Below, piece after piece: positions 1-11,952 of a DNA stretch of 64,000 nucleotides; the stretch's first letter is position 1; the number at the start of each line of letters is the position of its first letter. The DNA is from Halisarca cf. caerulea (lineage: Eukaryota > Porifera > Demospongiae > Chondrillida > Halisarcidae): assembly GCA_963170055.1 (NCBI GenBank), contig CAUJGJ010000444.1, positions 4,780,618-4,844,617 on the forward strand, read 5' to 3'. The translations under genes were made by a program, and so were the position numbers. Below the pieces are notes generated by a model. The model saw only the letters and a list, made by a program, of their open reading frames with translations. It was not told the origin of the DNA and made no database searches.

Positions 1-29
1 GGGTCTTCTGCACTAGGTAAATTTCTTCG

Positions 30-318
30 TAAAAGGTGGAGATCTAGATGGCGGTGCATAACTGCAGAAATTTAAGAGATGATTTCTAAAAGGTAAAGCT
101 AACTTTTCACCCCGTATAATTTTGATTGCTTGTTCCATTCAAGTTATGTCTAACTATATCCTGTCTTGTCCTTGCTTGCAAACTACAAAATGCTGTACAT
201 AACAACGAAAAAACTGAATTTCAAAATTATACGCGGTGAAAATTTAGATATCGATCCTAAGGTTATTTTGAACCCATTGTAAGGTTGAAAAACCACCATC
301 TAGGTCTCCGCCTTTTTC
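30..318. repeat. Short MITE-like element with ~25-bp inverted ends
   Basis: The segment starting near 32 (aaaggtggagatctagatgg) reappears in reverse complement near 291-315. A second inner pair lies at 104-123 and 223-242 (ttttcacc...tataatttt and its complement). There is no coding potential between them. I read it as a non-autonomous DNA transposon of about 290 bp; the superfamily is not clear because I cannot fix the target duplication. Confidence 0.5.
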
Positions 319-542
319 ACTAAAGATGTTTTCGTATGTTGTAGCAAATGATTAATTGTGCAACTGTTGAAAACATCACACAAAAGAAAAGGTTATTTCT
401 ACATAGTAGACAAGTTAAAAATATTATTCATGGCTTCTTGTAGGCTTTTTAGGAGGTATCTGTGAAGAAAATAGGGGTGCAATTACGGTCACCGTAGTGG
501 CGGCCATTTTGACGGCGCCATAAAATTGGACATAACATACCT

Positions 543-598
543 TAGTCTAGCTGCTAGCCCCTACTTTTACCCTTCGCGTAGGGCTAGCAGCTAGACTA
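543..598. repeat. Perfect-arm hairpin
   Basis: Arms of about 21 bases (ttagtctagctgctagccc and its complement) surround a loop of roughly 13 bases. It could be the core of a tiny foldback element or a transcribed hairpin. Nothing coding is nearby. Confidence 0.6.
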
Positions 599-616
599 AA
601 CATACCTGCGATATTT

Positions 617-1063
617 CATTGCAATTAACGGAAGTGCTAGACGGTCTATAGTACAAGTTTCGAGTAAACTTGAAGCAAAATCTAAAGGCTAAAAACAAAC
701 TTTTATCAGCGCGTTTCGTTTTTGAATGCTTTCCTTCTTCGTCCTTGGATAAAGGACGCCTCTTTAGACGGTAGCCCGTGGCTAAAATGCTTTCACAAGG
801 CACCAAGAAAGACAGGTAAATGTTTCGTCCAAGGGCTTGAAACTTTGTAAACTTTTCTTTATTTCTGATTTCTCCCTCGAAGTGGTACCTCTCGAACAGT
901 TTCTTCGTGAACGCTCAAGTCTTCGTAAACCTCCTAAGGAAAGTGTTAGTATACGAAAACTAAAGTTTAAGAACTTCAAAAACGAAGCGTCCTGAGTAAA
1001 GTTGGGTATTTGGGTAGAAAATTGCTCCAAACTTGAGCTACAGCGCTTCCGTTAATTGCAATG
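617..1063. repeat. 18-bp inverted repeat pair bounding ~450 bp
   Basis: cattgcaattaacggaag at 617-634 is exactly inverted at 1046-1063, and a further direct copy of part of it follows at about 1070-1095. The interior has only short open frames and no recognised product. Probably the termini of a small non-autonomous element. Confidence 0.45.
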
Positions 1064-1095
1064 AAAAACGCGTTAATTGCAATGGAACTTCCGTT

Positions 1096-2500
1096 AAATA
1101 TACTGAAACGTCGATCCGTCAAATGAAATGAAACATCCGTTAAACCAATTGAAAAAGACTAAGATTATTGGAACACTCGTGTGTATTCTGTGTGAATGTA
1201 GTTGGAAATCACAACTTCGATTAATTTGAAATGCAAAGTGTGTAAACTATACACACAAAGTTGTGATCAATGTTGTTATCAATTTCCCTCTTTCATTGTC
1301 ACTATCTACCACTTAAAGAATCGATCTGATATATTTTGAGAATGAAAGACCAGAATTGATAAATTGTGCATATTTTAAAACCTAACAATGCAAATGTGAC
1401 GATTTCTATGGAATTGGCTTGCAGATTGGCCCATACGACACCATATAAATGTGCAGACAGACTGCCTAGATTTTTAGGGTCGCGTAACTCGCTATCTATA
1501 TACCTGTCTAGCTCATGTATAGCCATATACCTGTCTTGCCCTTTGCATGCCTGCCTAGCCATGTCCCAGTGTACGTGTGAGAAAATTATAAAGTGTTTGC
1601 GTGGTTCTACGTCAATCCTACAGCCTTTTAAGGAAAATTTTCCTTATACTGTACACTCAATCAATATACTGGCTTATTCCTGCTATGATCAGTTTTGTTC
1701 ATGCATGCATAACCCTCACACCATCATAATATTTATGGTATGCACATCCTCAAGTTTGAATGGTCACTCCTTTGAAACATCATTTAAATGCCTATGTACA
1801 AAGTTAAGCATGCACATTTTATTATTATTAACAGTCATATTACAACAATGTTATGCTAGGATTCTGCTCAGGATGTCACCTACAGAAAATATTAAGAAAT
1901 ATGGCAGACACAGTGGGAATTAACAAGGCTAAAATTATCACATAATACAAAACAGATCAACGCTACTAACGTTATGTTAAACTAACATTACTATAAGGTA
2001 CAGATTAGGTCCATATGATAATGCCATACTAGGTTCTCCTTGGACATCCACTTAACCTACCCCTATTATAATATTATAATCTATTTATCTATCTTTCCAT
2101 CATATGGGAATACACACATATACAGTACATTACAGTGGTGTACACATAACAAATTGCTGGCTATAAATGAAATTCAGGTCACAATCAGTATTTCATCAAA
2201 TTGTATAGACATTGCTTGTCCAACAGAGTCAAGAGTGACAAATAATATCACGAAAGTCAGCACAATATTCTATTTAATTTGTGCCTTTTAGAAGTTATGA
2301 ACAAATTCATATAGACTAGTCACTTAAACAATTTTGTGGAGACATCCGTGGTTCAGAAATGGCTGAATATGAAGTTTATACTATCCACCAAGGATTTGCG
2401 GCTAGTATGCTCACACAGACGCACATATTGGAAGTGTCTGTTATCAAAAAGTCGAATAACAGGTTAGAATAATATGAACACTCCAACCCTGTCTGGACTG
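1096..2500. other. Intergenic, no gene recognised
   Basis: AT-rich sequence. A 185-codon open frame on the + strand (1366-1923) has cysteine/serine-rich composition without any family signature and I do not call it a gene. A loose tandem of words like acctgtctagc occurs at about 1500-1560, resembling sequence in the foldback element at 16 kb. Confidence 0.5.
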
Positions 2501-2519
2501 GGCAAACTTATGGGAAATA

Positions 2520-2790
2520 TAAAAATTCATTAAAAATCAATGCTACAAAGACCAAAACTATGCTCATCCATTTCACAAAGAAGCCATTAAACAACAGTCT
2601 CAGTTTGAAGATAGGTAATAGAAGTGTTGAGCAAGTTGTATGCTACAAGTTCCCAGGAGTTACAGTCAATAATGACATTCTTACTTGGTCTGACCATGTT
2701 GATATGGTGTAAAAGAAGGTTAGCTATAATATAAATTTACTTCGTTACCTTTCCTGTTTTCTCCCCCAACCCCTTCTTCTTTGTCAAGTT
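2520..2790 (+). pseudogene. LINE reverse transcriptase C-terminal fragment
   Basis: The + strand translation reads LKINATKTKTMLIHFTKK, then CYKFPGVTVNNDILTWSDHV, then a stop and LLRYLSCFLPQP. This is the thumb/post-RT stretch typical of CR1/L2/RTE-like LINEs (N-x-x-KT-x-x-M, a K[FY]LGV-like strand, LTWS-x-HV). It is broken by a stop at about 2711, has no upstream RT core and no start, so it is a dead fragment. The FLPQP portion resembles the LINE tail on the opposite strand near 18.2 kb, suggesting the same family. Confidence 0.6.
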
Positions 2791-2919
2791 GCACAGTACA
2801 TATCCTTAAAAGTTCGATATCATATCTTGCACAGGCTCATTATAATACAAATGAGGAAAAAATGTCTACTGCTTGGAAATGGCTACAAAAATAGCACATC
2901 TTTGGCTCATGATAACATA

Positions 2920-3249
2920 CCTTATGTGCTCAAAATTTCGTGGATGAAACTTTCGCGGATCGCCGATTTTCAATATTTTTGCAGTTTTTATTTTCGTGGA
3001 TCCCCCTTTAATCCTGCCTTTATTTAGCCTTCTACTGGCCTAGACTTTGTTAGATTGCAGATGAAAGTTTTCAGAGAAACAAGCGAAGGCGCTGCAGTGC
3101 TTCTTCACGACTCCTGTTCTATTGACGGCCATCTTGGTTATTACACAAGAGCTTGACCTAAATTTTTGCAGGCTTAAAATATTTGTGCATGGCTTCCAAT
3201 CCACAAAAACCGCAAAAGTTTCATCCCACGAGAATTTGAGTACATACGG
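2920..3249. mobile_element. MITE with ~37-bp TIR and TA target (mariner-like)
   Basis: Left end CCTTATGTGCTCAAAATTTC and right end (as complement) CCGTATGTACTCAAATTCTC are near-identical inverted repeats running on into GTGG(G)ATGAAACTTT. Both are flanked by TA (2918-2919, 3250-3251). Length 330 bp, no coding capacity. TA duplication and size fit a Tc1/mariner-mobilised MITE. Confidence 0.75.
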
Positions 3250-3251
3250 TA

Positions 3252-3788
3252 TCTTTTTACTTTTTTTAAAATTGCAGGGTGCTGTATTGCTATAATATAT
3301 CTAATTATCAGTGTACAATAATGAATTTAAGCATATATCATGTGTTTCAAAAAGTGAAAGCTTTAAGAAAACAGCACTTTTTGCAGTAAATGTTGATGTC
3401 CTGATGTGTACAGTGCATAGCTGCCAACCATATGGTTCTATCCATACCTAATAAGGAAATGTGAATGCTTGTATGGAATACAGAAATTAACTGAGTACAG
3501 TAATATGGAAATCATTATTCAAGGTCATTGAAAATGGCTGCTTGCGGTCGTCAACAATAAAAAAAGGGATGTTGAGAGTCACGAGAATGAGAGTTCTGTA
3601 CATGCATCTAATGGTTCAAAGGAATTTTGTGCCCGCCTTGAAAGAAATCGAAGCCTAATTGTACAGGGTAATTCAAAGTGTCATGGCAGTTACTACTGCA
3701 CATCGCCAGGAGTTCTGAAGGCGATTTGTTTGCTTATTATAGTCTCTGCAGAAGTGATTTTAGTGTGTTGATGGGGGGCTCAACAATG
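3252..3788. other. Intergenic, nothing recognised
   Basis: AT-rich sequence without credible open frames, TIRs or tandem repeats that I could see. Confidence 0.5.
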
Positions 3789-3792
3789 TTAA

Positions 3793-4278
3793 CCTTTTAA
3801 TGACTGCGTGCACGATTTTTCGCATACCCCAGAGCACTTTAGTGGCTCTAGCCTTGCTACCTGACTTTAATCCGTTTTGTACTTCCCTTAACTACGCCAG
3901 AAGATTTGCCGATCATCTCTAAAGCTGTCTCAACACTTTTAATGCAAAATTGTTCACATGAAGAGAAAATTGTGCCCCTTAAATTCTTCAGTATCTCAGA
4001 GCGGCCATTCTATTTTGTGGTTAGCTCCGCATAGTTATGTAAATCCATCATATATGTGTGTTTCTTGGCAAACATTTGCGTTCTCGTAAAAACTTTGGAG
4101 CCTTGTATACTAATCCCTAGAGGTCGTATTAGAATAAAACTAGGCTTGAACAATATACTCGAGATAGGCTATCTATTGATATAAATTTCATGTTGCTGCA
4201 ATAAATTTTGATAATCGCCCTCTGAAAACAATGTTATTTTAAGAGCTACTTAAGTGGTCTTCAGTCAATAATAAGGGG
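3793..4278. mobile_element. piggyBac-type MITE (TTAA target)
   Basis: TTAA at 3789-3792 and 4279-4282 flank a 486-bp element. Left end CCTTTTAATGACTG and the complement of the right end CCCCTTATTATTGACTG are imperfect inverted repeats. Subterminal copies of an agcacttwagtggctc-like palindromic word lie on both sides, and the same word occurs in the piggyBac-type MITE at 18.4 kb. No open frame. TTAA plus CC-starting ends are the piggyBac hallmark. Confidence 0.6.
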
Positions 4279-4354
4279 TTAAGTGTCACGTTCAAGGAAA
4301 TGTTCACAAAAAACGGCTGAAAGATCAACATCTTTCAGGCGTTTTAAATGGTGA

Positions 4355-4830
4355 ATGCAAAGCGCACATACTAGTGCATTTTGGGGCGAGTCAAGCGTAG
4401 GAAAATCAAGCCGCTTGCTACATGGTTCAAAGGTTACTTTAGCTGAATTAGCAATAGTTCAGTTCATGGTTATGCACAATGTTCCTTTTGTAACTGCTGA
4501 CCACCTTACATATTTATTCGCTCGAATGTTTCCCAACTTAAAAATTGCTTGTGATTTTTCATGCAAACGTATGAAGAGCAGGTCCATCATCTGCCATGTT
4601 CTAGATCCCCAAAGAGCCTCTCGTTAACCGATTATACACCATATTCATTACGTCATGCACTGGCCTCATGGCCAAATTAATACTCACTAAAATAGATGCA
4701 AAAAGCCTCCCCATGGTGAAGGAGGCGAAGATGTTTAAATGAGAGCAAGAATAACGGATGGAGGATCTGAGGATGACGACAAAGACATCCTGAGGATGTT
4801 CTACCAATTCAAGGAGTGTAATCATAGGGA
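4355..4830 (+). pseudogene. hAT-type transposase fragment (ZNF862/KIAA-like hAT group)
   Basis: Residues 28-75 of the translation from 4355 (TLAELAIVQFMVMHNVPF, then TADHLTYLFARMFPNLKIAC, then KRMKSRSII) match the conserved block of animal hAT proteins that reads roughly AE-x-x-F-x-x-EHN-[IL]-P-x-x-x-ADH-x-x-x-LF-x-x-MFPDSKIA-x-x-x-x-C-x-RTK. A stop follows at 4625. At 4739-4810 a second open piece reads RITDGGSEDDDKDILRMF, which may be the catalytic region beginning (TD-x-S-x-D). Core RNase H and dimerisation domains are missing or unreadable, so it is a decayed internal fragment. Confidence 0.55.
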
Positions 4831-5089
4831 AGTTGTCAGCCAGTTCCGAGAGGCAAATTGGATTCGGATGACCAAGTGCACCAATTTCAATGGTGGTGTA
4901 CTTGGTCTACCATCCTCGGAAACTCGACAACTTCCAGTGACTTTTCGACAATCGACAGCAATTTTGGGCATCGACATGCAATTACATCACAAGGGGAACA
5001 GTTTGTTTGCACGTATAGTAGTACTAGATGGTGATTGTGGAGTTATTTTGCGAACGAATTTAGCTAGAAAGTAGTAGAGCGAGATTTGC

Positions 5090-5460
5090 ATGCCCAAGCG
5101 CTGTACCACCTATGGATGCAATAGAAGCTCCGAAGATGGGCATCACTTCCCCAAGAACAGTTCAAAGAGGGCCAAATGGTCAAGAAATGTCTGTTTAACC
5201 AGAAAAAAACTGGAGTGGCCCTACTGACCATTCAGATCTGTGTATCCTTCATTTCACTAAATACTGCTACGAACAGTCATGTATCCTTGCAAAGGATACG
5301 GGAGCACCACCAAAGAGACAGGTACTGAAGGAGACTGCAATTCCAACACTTTTTCCCAAGACACAAGATCTTTCAACTGGGTCAATGTCCTGGGCTTTGG
5401 AATCAATCCACTCACAAGAACTGCATACAATGATGGGTACTCTTGGTGCGTCTCAGAGCT
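5090..5460 (+). pseudogene. THAP-domain protein, frameshifted
   Basis: ATG at 5090 opens MPKRCTTYGCNRSSEDG followed by HHFPKNSSKRAKW, then after a one-base frame change near 5222 the reading continues TDHSDLCILHFTKYCYEQSC and ends in AIPTLFP. That is the THAP order: C-x4-C, FP, W, (missing) W-P, C-x2-H-F, and a terminal P-[ST]-[IL]-F. THAP domains are C2CH zinc-dependent DNA-binding modules of P-element-like and ISL2EU-type transposases and of host factors. The frameshift and lack of a downstream catalytic domain argue for a pseudogene; an intron at that point is a less likely alternative. Confidence 0.6.
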
Positions 5461-5602
5461 GATCAGTCATAGCAAAAAGAAGGAGAGCACAGATGTGTAT
5501 AGCCATGCATATAATAATATGAGAATAATCAGGCTGGTGAATGTGCAAAACTATAGCTGCTGCGCTTTAGCTGCCATACTGCATGTAGCAGTTGAAAATT
5601 GA

Positions 5603-6261
5603 TCAATTCATCTTTCTCAGATCCTGGCAGATACCCTCTGACATCAACCCCTTATCAATCTGATAAGGAGAAAGACAGTAATGTGGATGTCATAGATACA
5701 GCCACATTCAATTGTGGTTGCTAAGGCTGTCTACAATTGATCATGCAGCACCATCATCTTCAAATCTGTGACTGCGATCTATGTCAGGAAATTGTAACTA
5801 AAAATCTGTAATCTGTGGTCCCCCATACTGCATATCATTGGTAATGCCATGTGTTGCATCCTGGTGCTGCCATAATTCTGCTCCAGTATTACAAGCCACT
5901 TCCCTCCCCATACAACAGTAGACAAATTGAATGTAAGAGTACTCTCGAGAAGAACAAGCCCAGAGTGAAAAGAAAGTATTCGTACTTAGTTACAAAGATT
6001 ATGCCACAATACACAAGTAGGCAGCTGAATATGGAAATGTAGCAGATGTAAATGGTTTCAAAGCAAACTGAAACACTATAGCAAAAGACAGTAAATACTT
6101 AGTCATTCTGTATGGTCTAATGATACTGATTCCTTCAATTCCTTCATTAAATGCAGCTACACCAGTAGAATACCAAACAAATTGGCCAACAGCTCACACG
6201 AATAAGTGTTACAGTAGTATGGTGCTCCTGGAATAGTTTAAGGTGTAGGTGTACTGTGGCT
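5603..6261. other. Intergenic, nothing recognised
   Basis: No open frame with family features; no clear TIR. Confidence 0.5.
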
Positions 6262-6285
6262 GGGGGGGGGGGGGGGGGGGGGGGG
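6262..6285 (+). repeat. Homopolymer run of 24 G
   Basis: An uninterrupted guanine run lies just 21 bases before the MITE fragment at 6307. Length is likely polymorphic or an assembly estimate. Confidence 0.9.
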
Positions 6286-6306
6286 ATCAATTTCTAATGT
6301 CATGTA

Positions 6307-6466
6307 CGGTACTTCTCATAGAAAATCGTCCAGTTTACGGGTGATGACCACATGACCGCCTGAGCAACAATTGAATAACCCTGTGACTGGCAGTGACGTT
6401 TCGCAAGAGATTAAAACACCCGCTCTCTTTTTTTCTAAAGACTCTTCAATTTGAGAAAATAGTCTG
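6307..6466 (+). mobile_element. Truncated copy (5' part) of the gtacttctcatag MITE family
   Basis: After TA (6305-6306) the sequence CGGTACTTCTCATAGAAAAT matches the left end of the 740-bp element at 20795-21534, and similarity continues through the cagtgacgtttcgcaagag block until about 6466. The right half and right TIR are absent. Confidence 0.75.
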
Positions 6467-8366
6467 AGAATTTGTGATTCTGCGAGAAAAAGGATTTCAT
6501 GCCCTATTGTGCTTCCCCATAATGCCAATTACCTTATCATTGTGATTATTTAAGGTGCCAAATTTCAATTCTAAACTGATGCAGTGTGATCTGTATTGTT
6601 CTATACTATGGCAGTGCCAGGGAAATACAGATCTTTGTGGTTTGGTCTGTTTATTGACAAAAGGAAATTAGTCAATCAACTAATTGGCGCCCGTCTTCAA
6701 TGCAGGTTAATCATAAGGGAGACGCTAAACTCTCTTTCGCATCAGTTTAGAAAGTGGTTATAACCTATACTTATAAACAAAACTTTTTGTTGTATTTTTT
6801 ACATGGCTTTGTGATGAGCATTTCGTGAAATTTAACAGCAGAAATCATGTACCCAGTCATTCCTTCACCATATCCTTGAACATTAGAAAATTCTGAGCAT
6901 GTCACTTTAGGCATTACGACTACCTTAATACACACAATTGACAGATACTGATAACCTTCTTATGCAAGAATACACAGTCAAATAGTCCAATATAATAACA
7001 TTGAAAATCACAATAAACAGAGGTGTATTATAATGACTTACCAACACAGTTAAAGGGCAATGAACTTGGTCAGAATAGCACATACCAACAAAATGGCGAC
7101 AGTCATGATTGAGGCAGCAGCATGAGGCTGATTACTGTTGCAGAGAGAACCTAAACAGTTAGTACAGAGCATTAATTAAAAACACTATCCAAATATCGGT
7201 ACACTGAATGTTTATTAATCCACCACAATTGGTTAGGGCACATTTTGGTGGATTAAAGGGCCAGTAATGTCAATTTCTTTTGATTGCATTCAAGTAAGGA
7301 AGTATTACAGAAGGTGAGTTTCAATATAAAATTTTCTTCGCCAAGCGTGAGATACAAGGGGCAAACGTTTCCCTATTGAATCACCATTTTAAATACATAG
7401 AATTATGTCACAATGTATGCAAAGTTCGCGTACTGAAACCAGAATAGCTACCATTCTCGCTCGTTTCCTACCCTTTTCTTATGTTCAAGTGTTCAAGACG
7501 GAGGAAACCAGAGTTTTCACTTTACCACTTCCCAAAGGACATAGGCAGGAGAAAGGAATGGACCCACAAAGTAAGGAAGATGAGGTCAAACATGGTGAAA
7601 GCCTCTAATTACTTACTAAAATGCAGCCTACACAACATGAAAGAAAGTTATGAGCTTGCTGTGCTCGCTGATGTGCACTTGAGCGATTTACTCCATGATG
7701 TCACGATATCTTGGTGCACGACGTAGGGTGATGTTTTCACCACATTTCCACCACATAGCATTGTCTGTGATGTATACACAGGTTCATTATAACGCTTTTC
7801 AACTGGGGAACAAAATGGCCACCGCTCGGAAGTGGTAATATATACATTGAATTTTACAACTCTAACAACAATGTACGTCGATTTTTACAACTGTTTAATA
7901 CTTTAATGTTATTTATCGAAACAAGAAACTACAAAGTAGGCCCATGTGTCATATGCAGAAGTATGAAAATACTGGAAAAAAGGACACTTTTTCGATAAAC
8001 GTCGATTTGGGGACATGTAGATGGTCTCCCAAAGAGATAAAACTGGCATGAGACAACAGAGTGAAGTTAGTTTGAGAAATGGATGCTGAGCAGAGAACAT
8101 ATAGCTCCAACTGAAATAGTTAAAACGCAAAATGTACTTTTAGTGGGTGAAAAATGGCTAAAAACGACAATTAAAATGGTAATATCTTGGGCTAACCTGC
8201 TTATATAATCCCCGCTCAGCAAAAACAGGTAGACAGAAGTATTTTTAAAGCGTCGGATACTTTCGTTGTTTAGAGAAAGTCCCGGGTACACGTCCCCAAA
8301 ACACAATTTATTTGCAGGACGGTTCCAATCCGCCATTTTAGGATGATGTAAGGTGCTTGTCACCAG
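6467..8366. other. Intergenic, weak signals only
   Basis: A short + strand frame near 7481-7600 contains FSLYHFPKDIGRRKEW, which resembles the early part of a THAP domain (FP, then W), but the zinc ligands are not convincingly placed and I do not call it. At 7254 a TTAA followed by AGGGCCAGTAATGTC resembles the TIR of the TTAA element at 13.9 kb; I found no partner end. Confidence 0.4.
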
Positions 8367-8368
8367 TA

Positions 8369-8582
8369 AGGTAAAGGGGGGTGATTTGGAACACGCTGGT
8401 AATTTGGAACAGGGCCTGTAACTTATGTTGTGGTTAAGTTACCCAACCATCCTTGCTATTGCCAAACTCCCCCTCCATGGAGACAATACAGATGAGAAAT
8501 AATGGATGTAGCTTGTGGTTGACACTGCTTTTGGCCAGACCGTTCTGAATTACCCACTGTTCCAAATTAACCCCCATTACCT
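8369..8582. mobile_element. MITE with TA target, copy 1 (tttggaac family)
   Basis: Ends AGGTAAAGGGGGGTGATTTG and (complement of right) AGGTAATGGGGGTTAATTTG are flanked by TA (8367-8368, 8583-8584). In inverted orientation the body, including the block reading ttctcatctgtattgtctcc, matches the element at 47300-47492. Non-coding, about 214 bp, mariner-like. Confidence 0.75.
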
Positions 8583-8584
8583 TA

Positions 8585-10258
8585 TTGGGCATTAAAATCG
8601 TATGGTACATTGGAATATAAGCACCCTGCAATGTTATCGAGACGCAAGCTATCGATCTATAGTCAGCAATTTATCATGTGGCAAGTTCGGTTTATGATTC
8701 AATGGTTCCAATGAGTATCGGTGAGTTTTTATGCACATATTCTTGTCATTCATAGTTATATCTGCGGCAAAAGTGGCATACTCGACGACTAAGACTCAGA
8801 GACAGTGGCACTGGTTTGCATGCGAAATCAATCATTAAAACAAAGTCAGAAAGTAGACTGAGCCTGCCAACATCTTTACACGATTTTAGCTAGTGTTTTG
8901 TTCGTGATCTAGGATATTCGGGATAGAAGAGTGCAGTTACCTGCCACAGCACTTTTTTCACATTGATTAGGCATATTGCAGCGAGTATTCGAGGTGCGAA
9001 GGTTGATTGGTGGTACTTGGCCCTTTTTTGACTGTACTAGTGTAGCTTGAACATTGTGACTAAGCATTGATGTGTTTTATAAAATTTACAAATATTTAAA
9101 AATTTATTAAAACACAAAAGGCTTTTTCAAAGTCGATAAGATTCGACAAAGATTCTGCTATCGCTAAACCAAACCACTGTAAGCACCCACTACTGATGAC
9201 ATATTACAACGTTTACCGTCAGTTAGTAATGACGTATAGGTAAAATGTGACAAATACCAGAAATTCCCTAACTTTGTTGCCTGTAATCCCCAACTTCCAA
9301 AGAGCACTATAATGCCCCTGTATAACTAACTTTACCGGTTACCAGATAAGAGCAAACAGAAACGAATTTATAGATAGAGGCTAAACATCACATGAAATTA
9401 TCAGTGCCTTCTTTTACGTACCGTACCGCATAGTATAGGCTGCAAAACTGATACCTCTAAGCCTGCAATGCAAAACTTTAGCTAAGTGCATATTTTTGCA
9501 ACAAGTACGGTACCTTTCATAATAAACTTGACCTTGACTGCAGTCCAATTGGCAGTTGAAAAGCGGACAATCAATGCTCAGTAGGCACGTGATCCTTGTG
9601 ACTATTTTCAGCCTGCTGCTTCTTCGAGCTCGGCGATCAACGCTTGGTCAAGAAGTAATCAACGCCCGGGTGGGCAGGAGTCCAATATTCTGACTGCTGG
9701 TCACTGTCCAGTTTATTATGAAAAGTACCATAAGTTATTGCATGACGAACTGTGCATTGGCTCTCTATTGCACTGCGTGTCACACAACAATATTACAACT
9801 CTTGTAAATGCATACCTGTTAAAGGAGGAGCTAAGACATCTTGCCAGGCAGTGTAAGCTCCGTAAACGACACCAATAGGGCCATCAACTCCACAACGAAG
9901 GCGAATCTATTACCAAATTGACACAAAATACCATCACAAGTAAACAAAACCTAAGATAAAACATTGATATTGCATAGTACAAATCAAAACAAGTAATTTT
10001 ACCCCACACACTCGAATCACTTGCAATGCATTAAAGTGTAAGTGATATTCATTGAATATAATGTTTATTGTAAAGTGGATGATTGTTTTAAAAACAATTG
10101 CCATTTTTGGTCATTGTATTGAAAACAATTCCTCTAGCTCATTTCTGTAAAAATTCATACTTCTCTATTACTACTATATAAATTTTCTATTTTTATGTAA
10201 TTGCCTGTGGCATCCCCTATATTGTTTTCATTCGGACTTTTGGTGTGTAACACTCGTC

Positions 10259-10260
<2 letters not shown>
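8585..10260. other. Intergenic, nothing recognised
   Basis: About 1.7 kb with no open frame above chance, no clear TIR and no tandem repeat until the AT run at 10261. Confidence 0.5.

Positions 10261-10300
<40 letters not shown>
10261..10300. repeat. (AT)20 microsatellite, target of the mariner insertion
   Basis: Pure AT dinucleotides; the Tc1/mariner element inserted at a TA at its right edge, and the AT tract resumes briefly after 13290. Confidence 0.95.
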
Positions 10301-10304
<4 letters not shown>

Positions 10305-10685
10305 TACAAGTCAAAAGTAACTCCCGGTTTTCCGCAATTCCCCGCATACCTCGGAATCTGTTAATTGCAGATTACTGCGCTGTCATCTGCGCAATACCGC
10401 AGTAACATCCACAGAAAACCGTGCTAACATCCGCGGAAAACTGCCGCGCTAACATCCGCGGAAAACTGCGCTAACAACATCCACGGAAACCTTGCTAACA
10501 TACAGTTCGATCATTCAGAGGCTGAGAAAATCATCAACTCATGTAACACACCAATATTTATTAGACATGTTCACAAATTTAAGGAAAAGAATCATTATAA
10601 AAAGAATATTATAAGAAATCGTCATATAATAATAGACAAACGTTATGATAGCATAGCTTAATAAAGACAATAATAACAAATAGAG

Positions 10686-11606
10686 CTAGTTATCGAGAGG
10701 ACGTCGTGGCTTAAGCTTTCTGCAGCCCTCGTCTATCGCTGTTCTCATTTCCTTCTCAGCACCTGCCATGGTTTCCATTCTCTCCAGGGGGTACTTCTGG
10801 ATGCAGGTACTGAATATGGCCCTCACCTTGAGCTGGTTAAGGGCTTTCTTGCCTACCATACCCCAGCAGTTACTCACGATTCTCTCGGCATCAGTAAAAA
10901 CGCGAGCAGAAAGTCAGGCAGCCAGGTTCCTCCGAGTCTTACAAGACTGTAAGCATTCCAGTACCAATTCCTCGGGTAAGGCATCATTGGTTGTTGGTCT
11001 GGCAAAATTAGGAACATCCTGTAGGGGGGTTGCAGTAGGCACTATAGGACGTTCAGGCTCCACCCAAGCCACTGGAGTACCGGGGATATTTCTCTGTATC
11101 TGTGTATCGTCTGACAAGGCCGGTGTTGAAGTTACCATAGTAGTACAGCTATCTAGGCAATCGCCTAGGGCAGCGATAGAATCTTCGATCTTGTCCATTC
11201 TGGCAACAAGTCGAGCGCATAGTCCGTCAACAGAATCTCTTATAGTAGAAATGCTTTCCTCTATATGAGAGAAGAGCGGACGAATATCCTCCAATGTGAG
11301 CGGTTTCTGCTCAGGTTCCGTAGCACTACTGGATGATCTAACGGGTCCAAGACTTCCGAGCTCGAAGCTGAAGTCTTCGGTAGCGGTTGGAGGCGTGGCA
11401 GACTTTTGTTGTGGAATGTCGGGAGATAGAAATCCGCACTCCCTTGCAACGATGATGGCATCGAAAAGTTTCTTTGACTTGCCCCACACAACTTTGACTT
11501 TCTCTCCATTGCACACTTTCCCTTGCTTCCCATCACTGCACTTCACCAACGACCTCTTCCCTTTCGAACGCTCTCCAATCCACTCCACCATTACTTTGTC
11601 CGACAT
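10686..11606 (-). pseudogene. BEN-domain protein carried by the mariner element, one in-frame stop
   Basis: Reading from ATG at 11606 gives 230 codons, an in-frame TGA at 10916-10914, then 76 further codons in the same frame to 10686. The N-terminus (residues 1-50: MVEWIGERSKG, VKVVWGKSKKLFDAIIVA) looks like the small beta-rich module found at the start of BEND-type proteins (W-x-x-x-x-Y/F-x-A-x-[IV]). Residues ~125-165 are a predicted helix/coiled coil (HIEESISTIRDSVDGL). The C-terminus spans the stop: TRRNLAA, then LSARVFTDAERIVSNCWG, KKALNQLKVRAIFSTCI and AIDEGCRKLKP, which is the BEN fold pattern (DNA/chromatin binding). The stop sits where GCC-CGA would give A-R, consistent with CpG deamination. 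Likely role: nuclear DNA-binding accessory factor of the transposon; function inferred, not shown. Confidence 0.7.
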
Positions 11607-11952
11607 TTTGAAAACCCTTGATAACTCGACGTATTTAACTGCTTCACTTTATTCCAATACAATGGTTTCCACTTGGTAGTTCGACTTTATACGGTATAGG
11701 AGGGATAACAAGGTTTTTAGACGATCCAATCAAATCATAGCTAGAGGGTATATCACTACACAGAGGTCCGCTTAGATTTACACCTCGGAATTCTGCAGAT
11801 ATCCGAGGTGAGAGGCAGACTGAATCTATGATTTGATTGGACGAATTAGAATGGTGGTATCCCCCTAAAGAAGGTATAAATTCTAGAGCCAAACATCCAT
11901 TGATTCAGAATCAAGTTATATTCATCGATCGATCAGAGAAAAGAATTTCAAG
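11607..11952. promoter_or_regulatory. Bidirectional promoter with symmetric inverted CCAAT boxes
   Basis: The 346-bp gap between the two divergent start codons contains tccaatcaaatcatag at 11725-11740 and its exact complement at 11826-11841, so each gene has a CCAAT box facing it. An inner inverted pair, cacctcgg / ccgaggtg, sits at about 11780-11812. A single palindromic promoter driving transposase and BEN gene together is the simplest reading. Confidence 0.6.

Noticed and set aside
1366..1923. 185-codon + strand open frame
   Set aside because: No domain, no codon or splice context, composition looks like chance in AT-rich DNA.
7405..7726. Possible second THAP domain (YHFPKDIGRRKEW)
   Set aside because: Zinc-ligand cysteines/histidine cannot be placed in order and no downstream C-x2-H is seen.
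10768..11679. + strand frames opposite the BEN gene
   Set aside because: Antisense shadows; the - strand reading shows the family motifs.
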